Origin: Ktedonobacteraceae bacterium | Lineage (GTDB): Bacteria > Chloroflexota > Ktedonobacteria > Ktedonobacterales > Ktedonobacteraceae | NCBI GenBank assembly: GCA_014896635.1 | Contig: JADBKA010000076.1 | Coordinates: 1 to 20,694 of the forward strand | DNA length: 20,694 nucleotides | Reading direction: 5' to 3' | Part shown: in pieces, positions 7,649 to 15,907 of the stretch | How the letters are laid out: every line of letters begins with the position of its first letter | How positions within the stretch are numbered: position 1 is the first letter of the stretch | Notes under the pieces: model-generated | Seen by the model: the letters and a program-made list of their open reading frames with translations, nothing else | What the model was told of the DNA's origin: nothing | The model's database searches: none | Program-made: the position numbers and the translations under genes

Positions 7649-10036
7649 ATGCCATACCAGATACGCAAAGCCGCCGTTCTCGGCGCCGGTGTGATGGGAG
7701 CTGCCATCGCAGCCCATCTTGCCAACGTCGGCATCCCCAGTCTACTGCTGGACATCGTGCCACCCGATGCCAGCGACCGCGATATCGTCGCGCGTACCGG
7801 CCTTGAGCGCGCACTCAAGGCCAGGCCCGCCGCCTTCTATAGCAAGCGCAATGCCAGCCTGGTCACAACTGGCAATATTGAGGATAATCTCAAGGACCTG
7901 GCCGGCGTTGACTGGATCGTCGAGGCCGTCGTCGAGCGCCTGGACATCAAGCAGAAACTCTACGCGCAGGTTGAGACAGTCCTGCGCCCCGGCACCATCA
8001 TCAGTTCTAACACATCCGGCCTGCCCGCGTATCTATTGACTGAAGGACGCAGTGAGCAATTCCGCTGCCATTTCTTGATCACGCACTTCTTCAATCCCGT
8101 GCGCTACATGCGCCTGCTCGAACTGGTGCCGGATACGCAGACCGCACCGAAAATTATGCAATTCATGCAACAGTTTGCAACTGAAGTGCTCGGCAAAGGC
8201 GTCGTCGTCTGCAAAGACACGCCGAACTTCATCGCTAACCGTCTCGGCATCTACGGCTTCCTGTCAACGATCTGGCGCGCGCTCAACGAAGGCTACACGG
8301 TCAGCGAAGTTGACGCCATCCTGGGACCGGCGATGGGGCGCCCCAAATCGGCAGTCTTCCGCACTGCTGACCTGTCGGGTCTCGATACACTGGTGCATGT
8401 CGCCGATAACCTGTACCAGAACGCGCCTCACGATGAACAGCGTGAAACGTTCCGCGTTCCGCCCGTCATCCGTGAGATGGTCAGCAAGGGCATGCTTGGC
8501 GAGAAAAGTGGGAAGGGATTCTATAAGCGTATAAAAAGTGCGGACGGTGAATCCACCATCTTCGAGCTGGATCTGAAAACGCTAGAATATGTGCCGCAGC
8601 AGAAGGCGCGCTTCAGCTCCATTGGAGCCGCGCGCAACTACGACGATCCCGTTCAGCGTATGCTCACCGTCCTGGACGGCGATGATCGCGCCAGCCAGCT
8701 CGCGCGCGAAACCACCGCCGATGCCCTGATCTACGCCGCCAACCGCGCCGCAGAGATCGCCAGCGATATCGTCGCCATCGACAATGCCATGCGCTGGGGC
8801 TTCAACTTCGAGATGGGCAACTTCGAGGTCTGGGACGCGCTGCTGAAAGAGCCGCGTATTCTGGCGAAAGTATTCGCGGACCGCGAACTGCCGGCCCTGG
8901 TACAGCGTGTACAGAAAGAAGGCAAGGGCACCTTTTACACTGGCGCGCCTGGAGAGCGGCACTACTTTGATTTTCAGAGTGGCAACTACGCACCGGTTCC
9001 TTTGCCTGAGGGTGTCATCTTCCTGCCTGCGCTCAAAGCCAGCAGCAAAGTGATGCGTGACAACGGCTCTGCCGCCTTGATCGACATGGGCGAGGGCATT
9101 GCCTGTCTCGAATTCCACACCAAGATGAATTCGATTGACGAGGGTGTCATCGAAATGCTGCGCTACGCCGTCGAGGAGGGCGCGAAGCAGTTCCGCGCTC
9201 TGGTCGTTGGCAACGAAGCGGCTGACTACTCAGCCGGCGCGAACCTCTTCCTGGTCCTGATGGGAGCGCGCCAGGGAGAGTGGAAGATGCTGGAACAGGC
9301 CATCAACGGACTACAACAGGCGCACCAGGTGCTCAAGTATAGTCCCATCCCTGTCGTTGCGGCTCCTGCCGGGCGCGCGCTTGGCGGCGGCTGCGAGATC
9401 ATCCTGCACTGCAACCATGCCCGCGCCCTGGCCGAATCGTATATTGGACTCGTCGAGGTCGGTGTGGGCGTCGTGCCGGCAGGTGGTGGCTGCAAAGAGA
9501 TGTTGCTGCGCTACGGGGCTGATGTGGAATCGCAAATGGCGAAGAAAACTGGCGGACCTTTCATGCCGTCGCGCCGCGCCTTCGAGTTGATCGCTCTGGC
9601 AACCGTCTCGACCAGTGCCGTCGAAGCGCAGGAATACCGCTTCCTGCGTAAAACTGACGCTATTACGGTGAACCGAGACTTACTGTTGCGCGATGCCAGA
9701 GCCGACGCGATCAGGCTGGCAGAGGCGAAGGAAGCCGGGCAATGGCAGCCGCCCCGGCCGCCCCAGCTGGTGCTGCCGGGCGCCGGCGCCCGCCTGGTGC
9801 TGGAACAGCAGGTAGAGGGCATGCGCCTCACCGGCAAGATCACCGATCATGACGCCGTTGTTGCGAACCATCTGGCACGTGTGCTCACCGGTGGTGACTG
9901 CTCACCTGTCACGCCGTTGACGGAGCAGCAGGTGCTCGACCTGGAACGCGAGGCGTTTCTGAGCCTGTGCGGCATGGAAAAGACGCAGGAGCGTATGCAG
10001 GCCGTATTGATGACCGGCAAGCCGCTGCGGAACTGA
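7649..10036 (+). CDS. fadN: 3-hydroxyacyl-CoA dehydrogenase / enoyl-CoA hydratase fusion
   Basis: 795 aa bifunctional enzyme hydrating enoyl-CoA and oxidising 3-hydroxyacyl-CoA with NAD. The dehydrogenase is N-terminal: AAVLGAGVMGAAIAAHLA Rossmann loop (about residues 8-25), then THFFNPV with catalytic His146 and Glu158, 12 residues apart as in the classical enzyme, and KDTPNFIANR. The hydratase (crotonase) domain occupies about residues 470-660: ALGGGCE with Glu583 and LVEVGVGVVPAGGG with Glu603, 20 residues apart as in rat crotonase. This dehydrogenase-first order is that of Bacillus FadN (about 790 aa, from memory), not E. coli FadB. It starts two bases after fadA; GAGAGG inside the end of fadA serves as ribosome site. 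A strong terminator follows. Confidence 0.94.
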   Translation: MPYQIRKAAVLGAGVMGAAIAAHLANVGIPSLLLDIVPPDASDRDIVARTGLERALKARPAAFYSKRNASLVTTGNIEDNLKDLAGVDWIVEAVVERLDIKQKLYAQVETVLRPGTIISSNTSGLPAYLLTEGRSEQFRCHFLITHFFNPVRYMRLLELVPDTQTAPKIMQFMQQFATEVLGKGVVVCKDTPNFIANRLGIYGFLSTIWRALNEGYTVSEVDAILGPAMGRPKSAVFRTADLSGLDTLVHVADNLYQNAPHDEQRETFRVPPVIREMVSKGMLGEKSGKGFYKRIKSADGESTIFELDLKTLEYVPQQKARFSSIGAARNYDDPVQRMLTVLDGDDRASQLARETTADALIYAANRAAEIASDIVAIDNAMRWGFNFEMGNFEVWDALLKEPRILAKVFADRELPALVQRVQKEGKGTFYTGAPGERHYFDFQSGNYAPVPLPEGVIFLPALKASSKVMRDNGSAALIDMGEGIACLEFHTKMNSIDEGVIEMLRYAVEEGAKQFRALVVGNEAADYSAGANLFLVLMGARQGEWKMLEQAINGLQQAHQVLKYSPIPVVAAPAGRALGGGCEIILHCNHARALAESYIGLVEVGVGVVPAGGGCKEMLLRYGADVESQMAKKTGGPFMPSRRAFELIALATVSTSAVEAQEYRFLRKTDAITVNRDLLLRDARADAIRLAEAKEAGQWQPPRPPQLVLPGAGARLVLEQQVEGMRLTGKITDHDAVVANHLARVLTGGDCSPVTPLTEQQVLDLEREAFLSLCGMEKTQERMQAVLMTGKPLRN

Positions 10037-10046
10037 AAGGCAGCAG

Positions 10047-10080
10047 AGAAGCCCGCCGCGAAATCGGCGGGCTTCTTTAA
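10047..10080 (+). terminator. Intrinsic terminator of the fad cluster
   Basis: GAAGCCCGCCG (10048-10058) pairs perfectly with CGGCGGGCTTC (10065-10075) around a 6-nt loop, followed by TTTAA. It lies 12 nt after the fadN stop and has no T-run on the other strand, so it serves the plus strand. Confidence 0.85.
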
Positions 10081-10157
10081 TAGAGAGCACTGACTCCTGG
10101 GACGGTTCCTACACTGACAGACGTAAATGCTTAGCGAATAGCTTCGTGGGACGGGAA

Positions 10158-11267
10158 TTAGAAAATGGCGACGCCCGAATCGGTATCGAAGAGGTGAATC
10201 TGGTCGCTCTCGACGTAGAGCTTCACCTTGTTGCCGACGCTGACGCGCGAGCGTGTATCGAGAGTAGCAACGCCGGTCTTGTCGCCTGTGGTGAAATAGA
10301 CCTGTAGTTCGTTGCCGAGGTTTTCCACCACATCGACGGTAGCGTCGATAGAAGAGCGAGAAGCGCCGTTTGCGCCCACAAGTTCTGCATCTTCGAGGTG
10401 TACCGGGCGGATGCCGAAGGTCAGATTTTTCCCTGCTGCCTCCCTGGCGAGGTTAGCATAGCGTGCCGGGACGGTAACGCGCCCGATATTTTCGAGCACG
10501 ATGTAGGTGGCATCGCCCTCGCCGACCACCTTCGCGTTGGGGAAGAAGTTCATGGCAGGAGTGCCAATGAAGCCTGCAACGAAGAGGTTCGCGGGACGAT
10601 CGTAGAGTTCCTGTGGAGTGCCTAGCTGCTGGATAATACCGGCATTCAGGACGGCGATGCGGTCGCCCATCGTCATTGCCTCAACCTGGTCATGGGTGAC
10701 GTAGATCGTTGTTGTCTGGATGCGCTGGTGCAGCTTGATGATGTTGGCGCGTGTCTCAACACGCAGCTTGGCATCGAGGTTGGAGAGAGGCTCATCCATG
10801 AGGAAGACATGAGCTTCGCGGACAATCGCACGACCAAGAGCCACGCGCTGGCGCTGGCCGCCGGAGAGTTCTTTCGGCTTGCGCTTGAGCAGTTGCTCCA
10901 GGCCCAGCAAAGCGGCGGCTTCTTCCACACGTTTTTTAATCTCATGCTTGGGGAAGTGGCGCAGCTTCAGACCGAAAGCCATATTATCGAAGACCGACAT
11001 ATGGGGGTAGAGGGCATAGTTCTGGAAAACCATTGCAATGTCGCGGTCTTTGGGATCGACGCCATTGACCACGCGGTCGCCGATGTAGATTTCGCCTTCG
11101 GTCGGTTCTTCCAGGCCCGCAACCATACGCAGACAGGTACTTTTGCCACAGCCGGAAGGGCCGACCAGAACCATGAACTCTCTGTCCTTGATATCGAAGC
11201 TCATATCATGGACAACTTCGACTTTACCGAAACGCTTGTAAACATGTTCAAACTGGACACGTGCCAT
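10158..11267 (-). CDS. Carbohydrate-importer ATPase, MalK/UgpC/MsmX type
   Basis: 369 aa, the usual size of MalK-type subunits. It drives ABC sugar importers from the cytoplasmic face. Walker A GPSGCGKST (36-44), Q-loop Gln82, signature LSGGQRQR from 134, Walker B VFLMDEP (154-160), D-loop SNLDAKLR, switch His192. Residues about 240-369 form the TOBE/OB regulatory region (landmark FGIRPVHLEDAEL). The start at 11267 has AAGGAG 9 nt upstream; longer versions to 11369 enter the leader. No permease or binding-protein gene is adjacent, so this is probably a shared ATPase serving several importers, as MsmX does in Bacillus. That role is an inference from context. The sugar cannot be told. Confidence 0.93.
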   Translation of the reverse strand: MARVQFEHVYKRFGKVEVVHDMSFDIKDREFMVLVGPSGCGKSTCLRMVAGLEEPTEGEIYIGDRVVNGVDPKDRDIAMVFQNYALYPHMSVFDNMAFGLKLRHFPKHEIKKRVEEAAALLGLEQLLKRKPKELSGGQRQRVALGRAIVREAHVFLMDEPLSNLDAKLRVETRANIIKLHQRIQTTTIYVTHDQVEAMTMGDRIAVLNAGIIQQLGTPQELYDRPANLFVAGFIGTPAMNFFPNAKVVGEGDATYIVLENIGRVTVPARYANLAREAAGKNLTFGIRPVHLEDAELVGANGASRSSIDATVDVVENLGNELQVYFTTGDKTGVATLDTRSRVSVGNKVKLYVESDQIHLFDTDSGVAIF

Positions 11268-11289
11268 GAAGGCCAACTCCTTTCGCTTC

Positions 11290-11314
11290 GTAACAGGGAA
11301 TCTGTTCCTGTTAC
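11290..11314. repeat. Inverted repeat in the ATPase leader, near the ribosome site
   Basis: GTAACAGG (11290-11297) and CCTGTTAC (11307-11314) are perfect inverted repeats around 9 nt. They lie just upstream of the AAGGAG ribosome site of the ATPase gene (minus strand). In RNA this is a stable 8-bp stem, so it could influence translation; in DNA it could bind a regulator. Confidence 0.4.
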
Positions 11315-11356
11315 CCTTCAACATTGAGAGGAAGCTATCGCTTGGTGCCATCGTTG

Positions 11357-11378
11357 CACCTGATGTCATTGTCAGGTG
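11357..11378. repeat. Inverted repeat in the ATPase leader
   Basis: CACCTGA (11357-11363) and TCAGGTG (11372-11378) form a perfect 7-bp inverted repeat around 8 nt. It is in the untranslated leader of the ATPase gene, between the 19-nt palindrome and the stem near the ribosome site. Confidence 0.35.
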
Positions 11379-11405
11379 GGAGTCAACGCGGCCTCTTCCC
11401 GTCCG

Positions 11406-11424
11406 GTTCTGCTGCCAGCAGAAC
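11406..11424. promoter_or_regulatory. 19-nt perfect palindrome, probable operator of the ATPase gene
   Basis: GTTCTGCTGCCAGCAGAAC has 9-nt arms that are exact inverted complements around one central base. It lies about 6 to 24 nt downstream of the predicted minus-strand transcription start, the classic place for a repressor to block a promoter. The cognate regulator is not in the window as far as can be told. Confidence 0.55.
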
Positions 11425-11436
11425 GGCGTTAAGCAG

Positions 11437-11466
11437 AGTATACCACAGAACTGGGCAGAATGGGAA
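11437..11466 (-). promoter_or_regulatory. Likely promoter of the sugar ATPase gene
   Basis: On the minus strand TTCCCA (11466-11461) and TATACT (11442-11437) are 18 nt apart; matches to consensus are four and five of six. Start near 11430 gives a leader of about 160 nt. The rest of the 403-nt gap between 11268 and 11670 holds the palindromes listed separately and no credible gene. A TATAAT at 11626-11631 may belong to the RAM-domain gene, but has no good -35 box. Confidence 0.45.
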
Positions 11467-11670
11467 TAGCGAGACGACTGAATTTACACGATTGCCCAAA
11501 TGTCGAGAGGACAGGTGTTCTCAAAAACTCTTTTCCTTTTTTTCAATTGGAAGAGATGAGAGGAAGGAAGACTGAGAAATCCTGGCGTTCGTCCTGACAG
11601 AATACCGGCCATTCACCGCGTAATATATAATAAAGAATATTTTACCAGGCGAGAAAGGGGGTCCGGGGAG

Positions 11671-11949
11671 ATGGTGTCAGCAATCGTTCTGATCAATGTG
11701 CAGCGCGGCGAAGTAAACGAGACGGCTCAGCGCCTGCTGGAGATTAAAGGCGTTTCCGAAGTGTACTCGGTGACGGGCGAGTACGATCTGGTGGCCCTGG
11801 TGCGCGTGCGGCAGTATGAAGATCTCGCCGACGTTGTGACCGGGCATATGCAGCAAATTCCTGCTATTCTCAAAACTCATACGTTGATGGCTTTTCAGTG
11901 CTTTTCGCGCGCAGACCTGCAACAGGCCTGGGATATTGGCCTGGAATAA
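11671..11949 (+). CDS. Stand-alone RAM-domain protein (Lrp/AsnC effector domain)
   Basis: 92 aa. The whole protein corresponds to the effector-binding RAM domain of Lrp/AsnC regulators: AIVLINVQRGE strand, a helix through LLEIKGV, SEVYSVTGEYDLVALVRV, then the DVVTGHMQQIPAILKTHTLMAF segment. No helix-turn-helix is present, and no room or coding frame for one exists upstream. Such single-domain proteins form dimers that assemble into rings and bind amino acids or other small molecules; their partners are often unknown. The ATG at 11671 follows AAGGGGG/GGGGAG. The GNAT gene starts 49 nt downstream in the same direction and may be cotranscribed. Confidence 0.85.
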   Translation: MVSAIVLINVQRGEVNETAQRLLEIKGVSEVYSVTGEYDLVALVRVRQYEDLADVVTGHMQQIPAILKTHTLMAFQCFSRADLQQAWDIGLE

Positions 11950-11998
11950 CTGACTGAGCAAAAAGGCCGGGCCGCAACAGGCGGCGGAGTGATACATC

Positions 11999-12556
11999 AT
12001 GCAACTTCAGACTGAGCGCCTGCTCCTGCGCGAGTTTGAGGAGAACGACTGGCAGGCCGTACAGCGCTATCAGCTTGATCCCCTCTACCTGCGCTATACG
12101 CCCTGGTCACAGCGCACAGAAGCGGATGTGCGCACCTTCGTACAAACGTTCCTGCGCTGGCAACACGAGCAGCCGCGCCACCGCTTCCAGTTTGTGATCG
12201 CGCTGCGCGAGAACGGGCAGTTGATCGGCAACTGCGGCATCCGCTCTTCAGCCAGCAAAACCTGGGAAGCAGATATCGGCTACGAACTCGATAGCCGCTG
12301 CTGGGGACGGGGCTACGCGACCGAGGCCGCCCGCGCTCTGCTGGACTTTGGCTTCAGCGAACTACGCCTGCACCGCATCTGGGCGCACTGCATTGCCGAG
12401 AATACCGCCTCGGCGCGCGTCATGCAGAAGCTGGGTATGCGCTTTGAAGGCCACTTCTACGAGACCGAGTGGATGAAGGATCGCTGGTGGGATACGCTGG
12501 TCTACGCGATTCTCGACCGCGAATGGAAGGCACACAGCGCCGCACCTTCACAGTGA
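11999..12556 (+). CDS. GNAT acetyltransferase, RimJ/RimL-like
   Basis: 185 aa. It starts with the typical LQTERLLLREFEENDW of the RimJ/RimL/SpeG-like group (acetylation of an amine, often a protein N-terminus or a small molecule, using acetyl-CoA). The acetyl-CoA binding motif is at Arg100-x-x-Gly103-x-Gly105 (RCWGRGYATEA), followed by the AENTASARVMQKLGM helix and a final beta-strand GHFYETEW. All core elements of the fold are there, so it should be active. GGAG is about 9-10 nt before the ATG. The substrate cannot be predicted. It follows the RAM-domain gene and is followed by the TetR promoter. Confidence 0.88.
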   Translation: MQLQTERLLLREFEENDWQAVQRYQLDPLYLRYTPWSQRTEADVRTFVQTFLRWQHEQPRHRFQFVIALRENGQLIGNCGIRSSASKTWEADIGYELDSRCWGRGYATEAARALLDFGFSELRLHRIWAHCIAENTASARVMQKLGMRFEGHFYETEWMKDRWWDTLVYAILDREWKAHSAAPSQ

Positions 12557-12576
12557 GCGATTTTCAGGTTCCCCTC

Positions 12577-12605
12577 TTGACTTTTTATCCCCCTCGCTGT
12601 ATATT
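12577..12605 (+). promoter_or_regulatory. Strong sigma-70-type promoter of the TetR operon
   Basis: TTGACT (12577-12582) and TATATT (12600-12605) lie exactly 17 nt apart, each with five of six consensus bases. This is the best promoter in the window. Transcription should begin near 12612, so the leader is about 63 nt. Confidence 0.75.
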
Positions 12606-12621
12606 CCTATGGGATAGGTGA

Positions 12622-12652
12622 ATGACTACTTCAACTTAAATAGTCATGACTT
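12622..12652. promoter_or_regulatory. Probable TetR operator with three half-sites
   Basis: ATGACTA (12622-12628) and TAGTCAT (12641-12647) are perfect inverted half-sites of a 26-bp palindrome; further pairs inside bring it to 10 of 13. A third half-site ATGACTT (12646-12652) overlaps the second, forming the perfect decamer AGTCATGACT (12642-12651). The block starts about 10 nt after the predicted transcription start and ends just before the ribosome site, a position suited to self-repression by the TetR protein. Confidence 0.6.
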
Positions 12653-12674
12653 TAAATGAGGAGAAGGACACCAG

Positions 12675-13469
12675 GTGCAGCATAACGGGAGTACGCGCAG
12701 TTCCACCACGCAACAATACGAAATCTCCAGGCGGGAGGCGCGCGCACAGCGCATTCTGGATGCAGCTGCGACGCTGATCCTACGCTGGGGCTACCAGAAA
12801 ACAACCCTCGACGATATCTCCAGGCAGGCCGGCGTTGCCAAAAGCACCATTTACCTGCACTGGAAGACGCGCGAAGATCTCTTCGAGGCGCTAATACAGC
12901 GTGAGAAGATAGCAATGGCAGAAGATCTCAAACAGCGCATCCAGGCTGATCCCGCCGGCGTGACGCTGCATGGCATGCTCAAACACTCGGCACTCGCGCT
13001 GATGCAGCGTCCCCTGCTCAAAGCGGTTCTGCTGCGCGATATGGATATCCTTGGCAAACTGACGCATCGTGCGCATCATACCGCGAGCTATGGAGAGAGA
13101 CTGAAAGGCTTTGAAGTCTACCTCAAACTGCTGCGCGAGCATCACCTGGTGCGTACCGATCTAGATCTGCGCGCGCAGGTGTATATGCTCTCGGCCATCT
13201 TCGCCGGCTTCTTCTTCGTGGCGCCTTTGCTGCCCGACGAATTCAAACTCACCGACGAAAAACTGGCAGATCTGCTGGCCGAGACGATCCATCGCACCCT
13301 TGAAACCGACTACGCCGTTCCATCGCCTGCCTTGCAGACCGTCTCTCATGCCTTTATGCAGTATCTCAATCATTCTGTAGCAGTCGCACAGGAACAGTTA
13401 CAGCAGGAGACTGTACCGCAATACAACCACAACGCGGAAAAAGAGAGGAGCACGCGCGATGAGCAATGA
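12675..13469 (+). CDS. TetR-family transcriptional regulator
   Basis: 264 aa, GTG start. The DNA-binding domain is at about residues 22-70: ILDAAATLILRWGYQKTTLDDI, then the recognition helix region AGVAKSTIYLHWKTREDLF. The ligand/dimer domain (about 75-230) is not recognisably specific. Compared with a usual TetR of about 200 aa it is long, with a polar Gln-rich C-terminal tail. The GTG at 12675 is supported by AGGAG at 12659-12663 and GAGAAGG at 12661-12667. Its own promoter and operator lie directly upstream. It overlaps the next gene by 11 nt, so both are one operon and the regulator probably controls that PEP-utilising enzyme; effector unknown. Confidence 0.9.
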   Translation: MQHNGSTRSSTTQQYEISRREARAQRILDAAATLILRWGYQKTTLDDISRQAGVAKSTIYLHWKTREDLFEALIQREKIAMAEDLKQRIQADPAGVTLHGMLKHSALALMQRPLLKAVLLRDMDILGKLTHRAHHTASYGERLKGFEVYLKLLREHHLVRTDLDLRAQVYMLSAIFAGFFFVAPLLPDEFKLTDEKLADLLAETIHRTLETDYAVPSPALQTVSHAFMQYLNHSVAVAQEQLQQETVPQYNHNAEKERSTRDEQ

Positions 13470-15710
13470 AAATGAATCGGAGCTCTCTCTCGTTTTAAGA
13501 CTGGATGATGCTTCCGCCTCGCTGGAGACGGTGGGCGGCAAAGGTGCCTCGCTGGCTCGTATGGCGGCAGCCGGTCTGCCGGTTCCCCCCGCTTTTCACA
13601 TCACGACGGCAGCCTACCGCCGCTTTGTGGCAGAGCATGGCTTGCAGCAGAAGATTCTGGATATCGTCTCGACGGTTGTTGCCGATCAGCCGGCGACGCT
13701 CGAAGTGGCATCAAAGCGCATAGTAGAACTTTTCACACAGCATGAGCTGCCCGAAGATATCGCCGAAGCGATCCGCCGCGCCTATGCCGCTCTCGGCGGA
13801 GAGAATCTGCCCGTCGCGGTACGCTCCTCTGCCACTGCCGAAGATCTCCCCGAAATGTCGTTCGCGGGCCAGCAGGAGACGTATCTCAACATACACGGCA
13901 CGACAAACGTTCTCGATGCCGTCAAACGCTGCTGGTCCTCGCTCTGGACTGCGCGGGCCATCGGCTATCGCGCTCGCCACAATATCGCACAGGGGCAGGT
14001 GAGCCTGGCGGTGGTCGTGCAGAAACTGATACCCGCCGACGCGGCAGGCATTTTTTCACTGCCAATCCGCTGACGGGCAATCGCCAGCAGGTCATGATCA
14101 ACGCCGCCTGAGGACTGGGCGAGGCCATCGTTGGCGGACAGGTCACGCCCGATACGGTTATCGTTGATAAAAACAGCGGGATGATTGTGGAGCAGCAAAT
14201 CAGTGAGAAGGACGTGATGACCGTTCGTACTGCTGAGGGGACACGTGAAGAGCCAGTGCCAGAGCAGCAGCGCCGCGCGGCAGTGCTCACTTCAGCGCAG
14301 GTTGCCGAACTGGCACTGCTTGGCGTGCGGATTGAAGATCTCTACGGTCAGCCAATGGATATCGAGTGGACGCTCCAGGATGGTCATATCTTCGTCGTGC
14401 AGGCTCGTCCCATCACCATCCTGCCAGCCTCTCCGGCACCTGTATCTGCATCTCAGGCAGTACAGGCAGATGTATGGAAACTTCCCAACCCTCGCGGACG
14501 CTATATGCGCGCAAGCATACTGGAACTGCTGCCCGATCCACTCTCACCACTGTTCGCCACGCTAGGACTGCCCGCGTTTTCCAGGGCCATGATAGCATTT
14601 ATGCAGAGCATGAAAGTCGCAGGCATTTTTTCCGATGAGGTGCTGACCATCATCAACGGCTACGGCTACTATAACCTCTCCTTCACACCGGCGCAGACGG
14701 CGAAAATGCTGCTTGTGAAGGCGTACCGCGAACAGGCAGTGCAGCCAGCGACGGCAGAGGGAGCCTGGAGCATCTTCTGGCGGCGGCTGGCCGACCACCT
14801 GGCCCGCTTCGGACATACGATCTACGATCTCGATTTTGCAAAAGCCGTGCTTGCCGATGATCCGACACCAGTGCTGGAAACGCTCAAATTCTTCTTGGGC
14901 GGGCAGGCGCCCGATCCCGACAAACGCCAGGCGGAAGCCTCGGCAGCGCGTGACCGGGCTATGCGGACGATGCTAGAACGGCTGCATGGGCCACGCCGGG
15001 CGCTGTTCCGGCGCCTGGCGACGTGGGCGCAGAGCTTCGCTCCGCTGCGTGAAGATGCCCTCGCCGATGTCGGACTGGGCTGGCCGGTGCTGCGCCGCAT
15101 GCTGCGCGAGATAGGGCGACGCCTGGTCGCTCGCAACGCGATCAGTACCCCCGACGATGTGTTCTGGCTGAAACTTGACGAGTTGCAGCAGGCTACGGCG
15201 GCGCTGGATGCTGGCAAAACGGGGCAGGCGATAGCGGACTATCATGTAGTCATAACTGAACGGCGCGCTGCTGCTCCCAGGCAGCGCGCGCTCACGCCAC
15301 CGGTCGCTCTCCCGTTGAAAGAAGGCACGCGCTTTCTGGGGATAGATTTCACCAGGGTGATGCCCGCCCGTGTCGAGCAGGCCACAGACGGCGTGATCAA
15401 GGGTGTCGCCGCCAGTCCCGGACGTATTACCGGTACAGCGCGCGTCATTCATGGTCCTGACGAATTTGATCAGATGCAGCCCGGCGATATTCTTGTGGCG
15501 CGCATCACCACGCCGGCATGGACGCCGCTCTTTGCGCTGGCGGCGGGAGTCGTGACCGATGTGGGCGGCCCGCTCAGCCACAGCTCGATTGTGGCCCGCG
15601 AGTATCACATCCCGGCGGTGCTTGGAACGGGTGTAGCGACCGAGCGACTGTGCAGCGGACAGCGTGTGACCGTCGATGGCAACAGCGGTACGGTCACGCT
15701 AACTGGCTGA
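13459..15710 (+). pseudogene. PEP-utilising dikinase, rifampin-phosphotransferase-like, broken
   Basis: With two defects repaired this encodes about 750 aa: an ATP-binding PPDK-N domain (residues 1 to about 322; GGKGASLARM, AVRSSATAEDLPEMSFAGQ with Arg122, ending in VVQARPITI), a middle substrate region (about 325-640), and a C-terminal swivelling His domain (GGPLSHSSIVARE with His708). The TIM-barrel of PEP synthase is absent; the order ATP domain, middle, His domain is that of rifampin phosphotransferase. Defect 1: one base is missing in the T6 run at 14051-14056, moving the frame by one. Defect 2: TGA at 14109-14111 replaces the expected Trp in INAA-W-GLGEAIVGG. The rest, from 14112 on, stays open. 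ATG 14181 has no good ribosome site. The middle region is also shorter than in known Rph (about 430 residues from memory). Probably a recent pseudogene; sequencing error could explain the indel but less easily both. Confidence 0.85.
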
Positions 15711-15765
15711 TCCACCTGAACAAAAGTGGGGGAGAGTTTCTACTGCCAGCCGGGCGTGCGTCCTG

Positions 15766-15879
15766 CTAAGTAGGTGGACAGAACGAATGAGAAGCGGGGT
15801 CCAGGGGCGCCAGCCCCTGGCGGGGCATGGGGTGTCCCCATTTCCCCCTTTTTCTCAATTCTAGGGTCCACCTACTTAG
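15766..15879. repeat. MITE-like element with 14-bp perfect terminal inverted repeats
   Basis: CTAAGTAGGTGGAC (15766-15779) and GTCCACCTACTTAG (15866-15879) are exact inverted repeats bounding 114 nt. Inside are two perfect hairpins, CCAGGGGC/GCCCCTGG (15801-15820) and ATGGGG/CCCCAT (15827-15841), and then T5, so it may also end plus-strand transcripts. No coding frame fits. No target duplication is obvious at the edges. It sits between the broken dikinase and the convergent Gfo gene. Confidence 0.65.
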
Positions 15880-15907
15880 ACCTTCTCTGAATTTATTGCA
15901 AGCGCGT

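Noticed and set aside
11324..11575. Small plus-strand gene between the ATPase and RAM-domain genes
   Set aside because: It overlaps the ATPase promoter and palindromes, has no ribosome site, and has an Arg/Ser-rich composition without pattern.
14045..14115. Programmed -1 frameshift in the dikinase
   Set aside because: The slip would restore the family sequence at the T-run, but an in-frame TGA follows 18 codons later, so no full-length product would result.
13961..15608. Large antisense frames in the dikinase region
   Set aside because: They are shadows; the plus strand has clear PPDK-N and His-domain motifs on both sides of the lesions.
14181..15710. Independent gene starting at ATG 14181
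   Set aside because: There is no ribosome site, and the frame continues an ATP-binding domain begun upstream; it is the second part of a broken gene.
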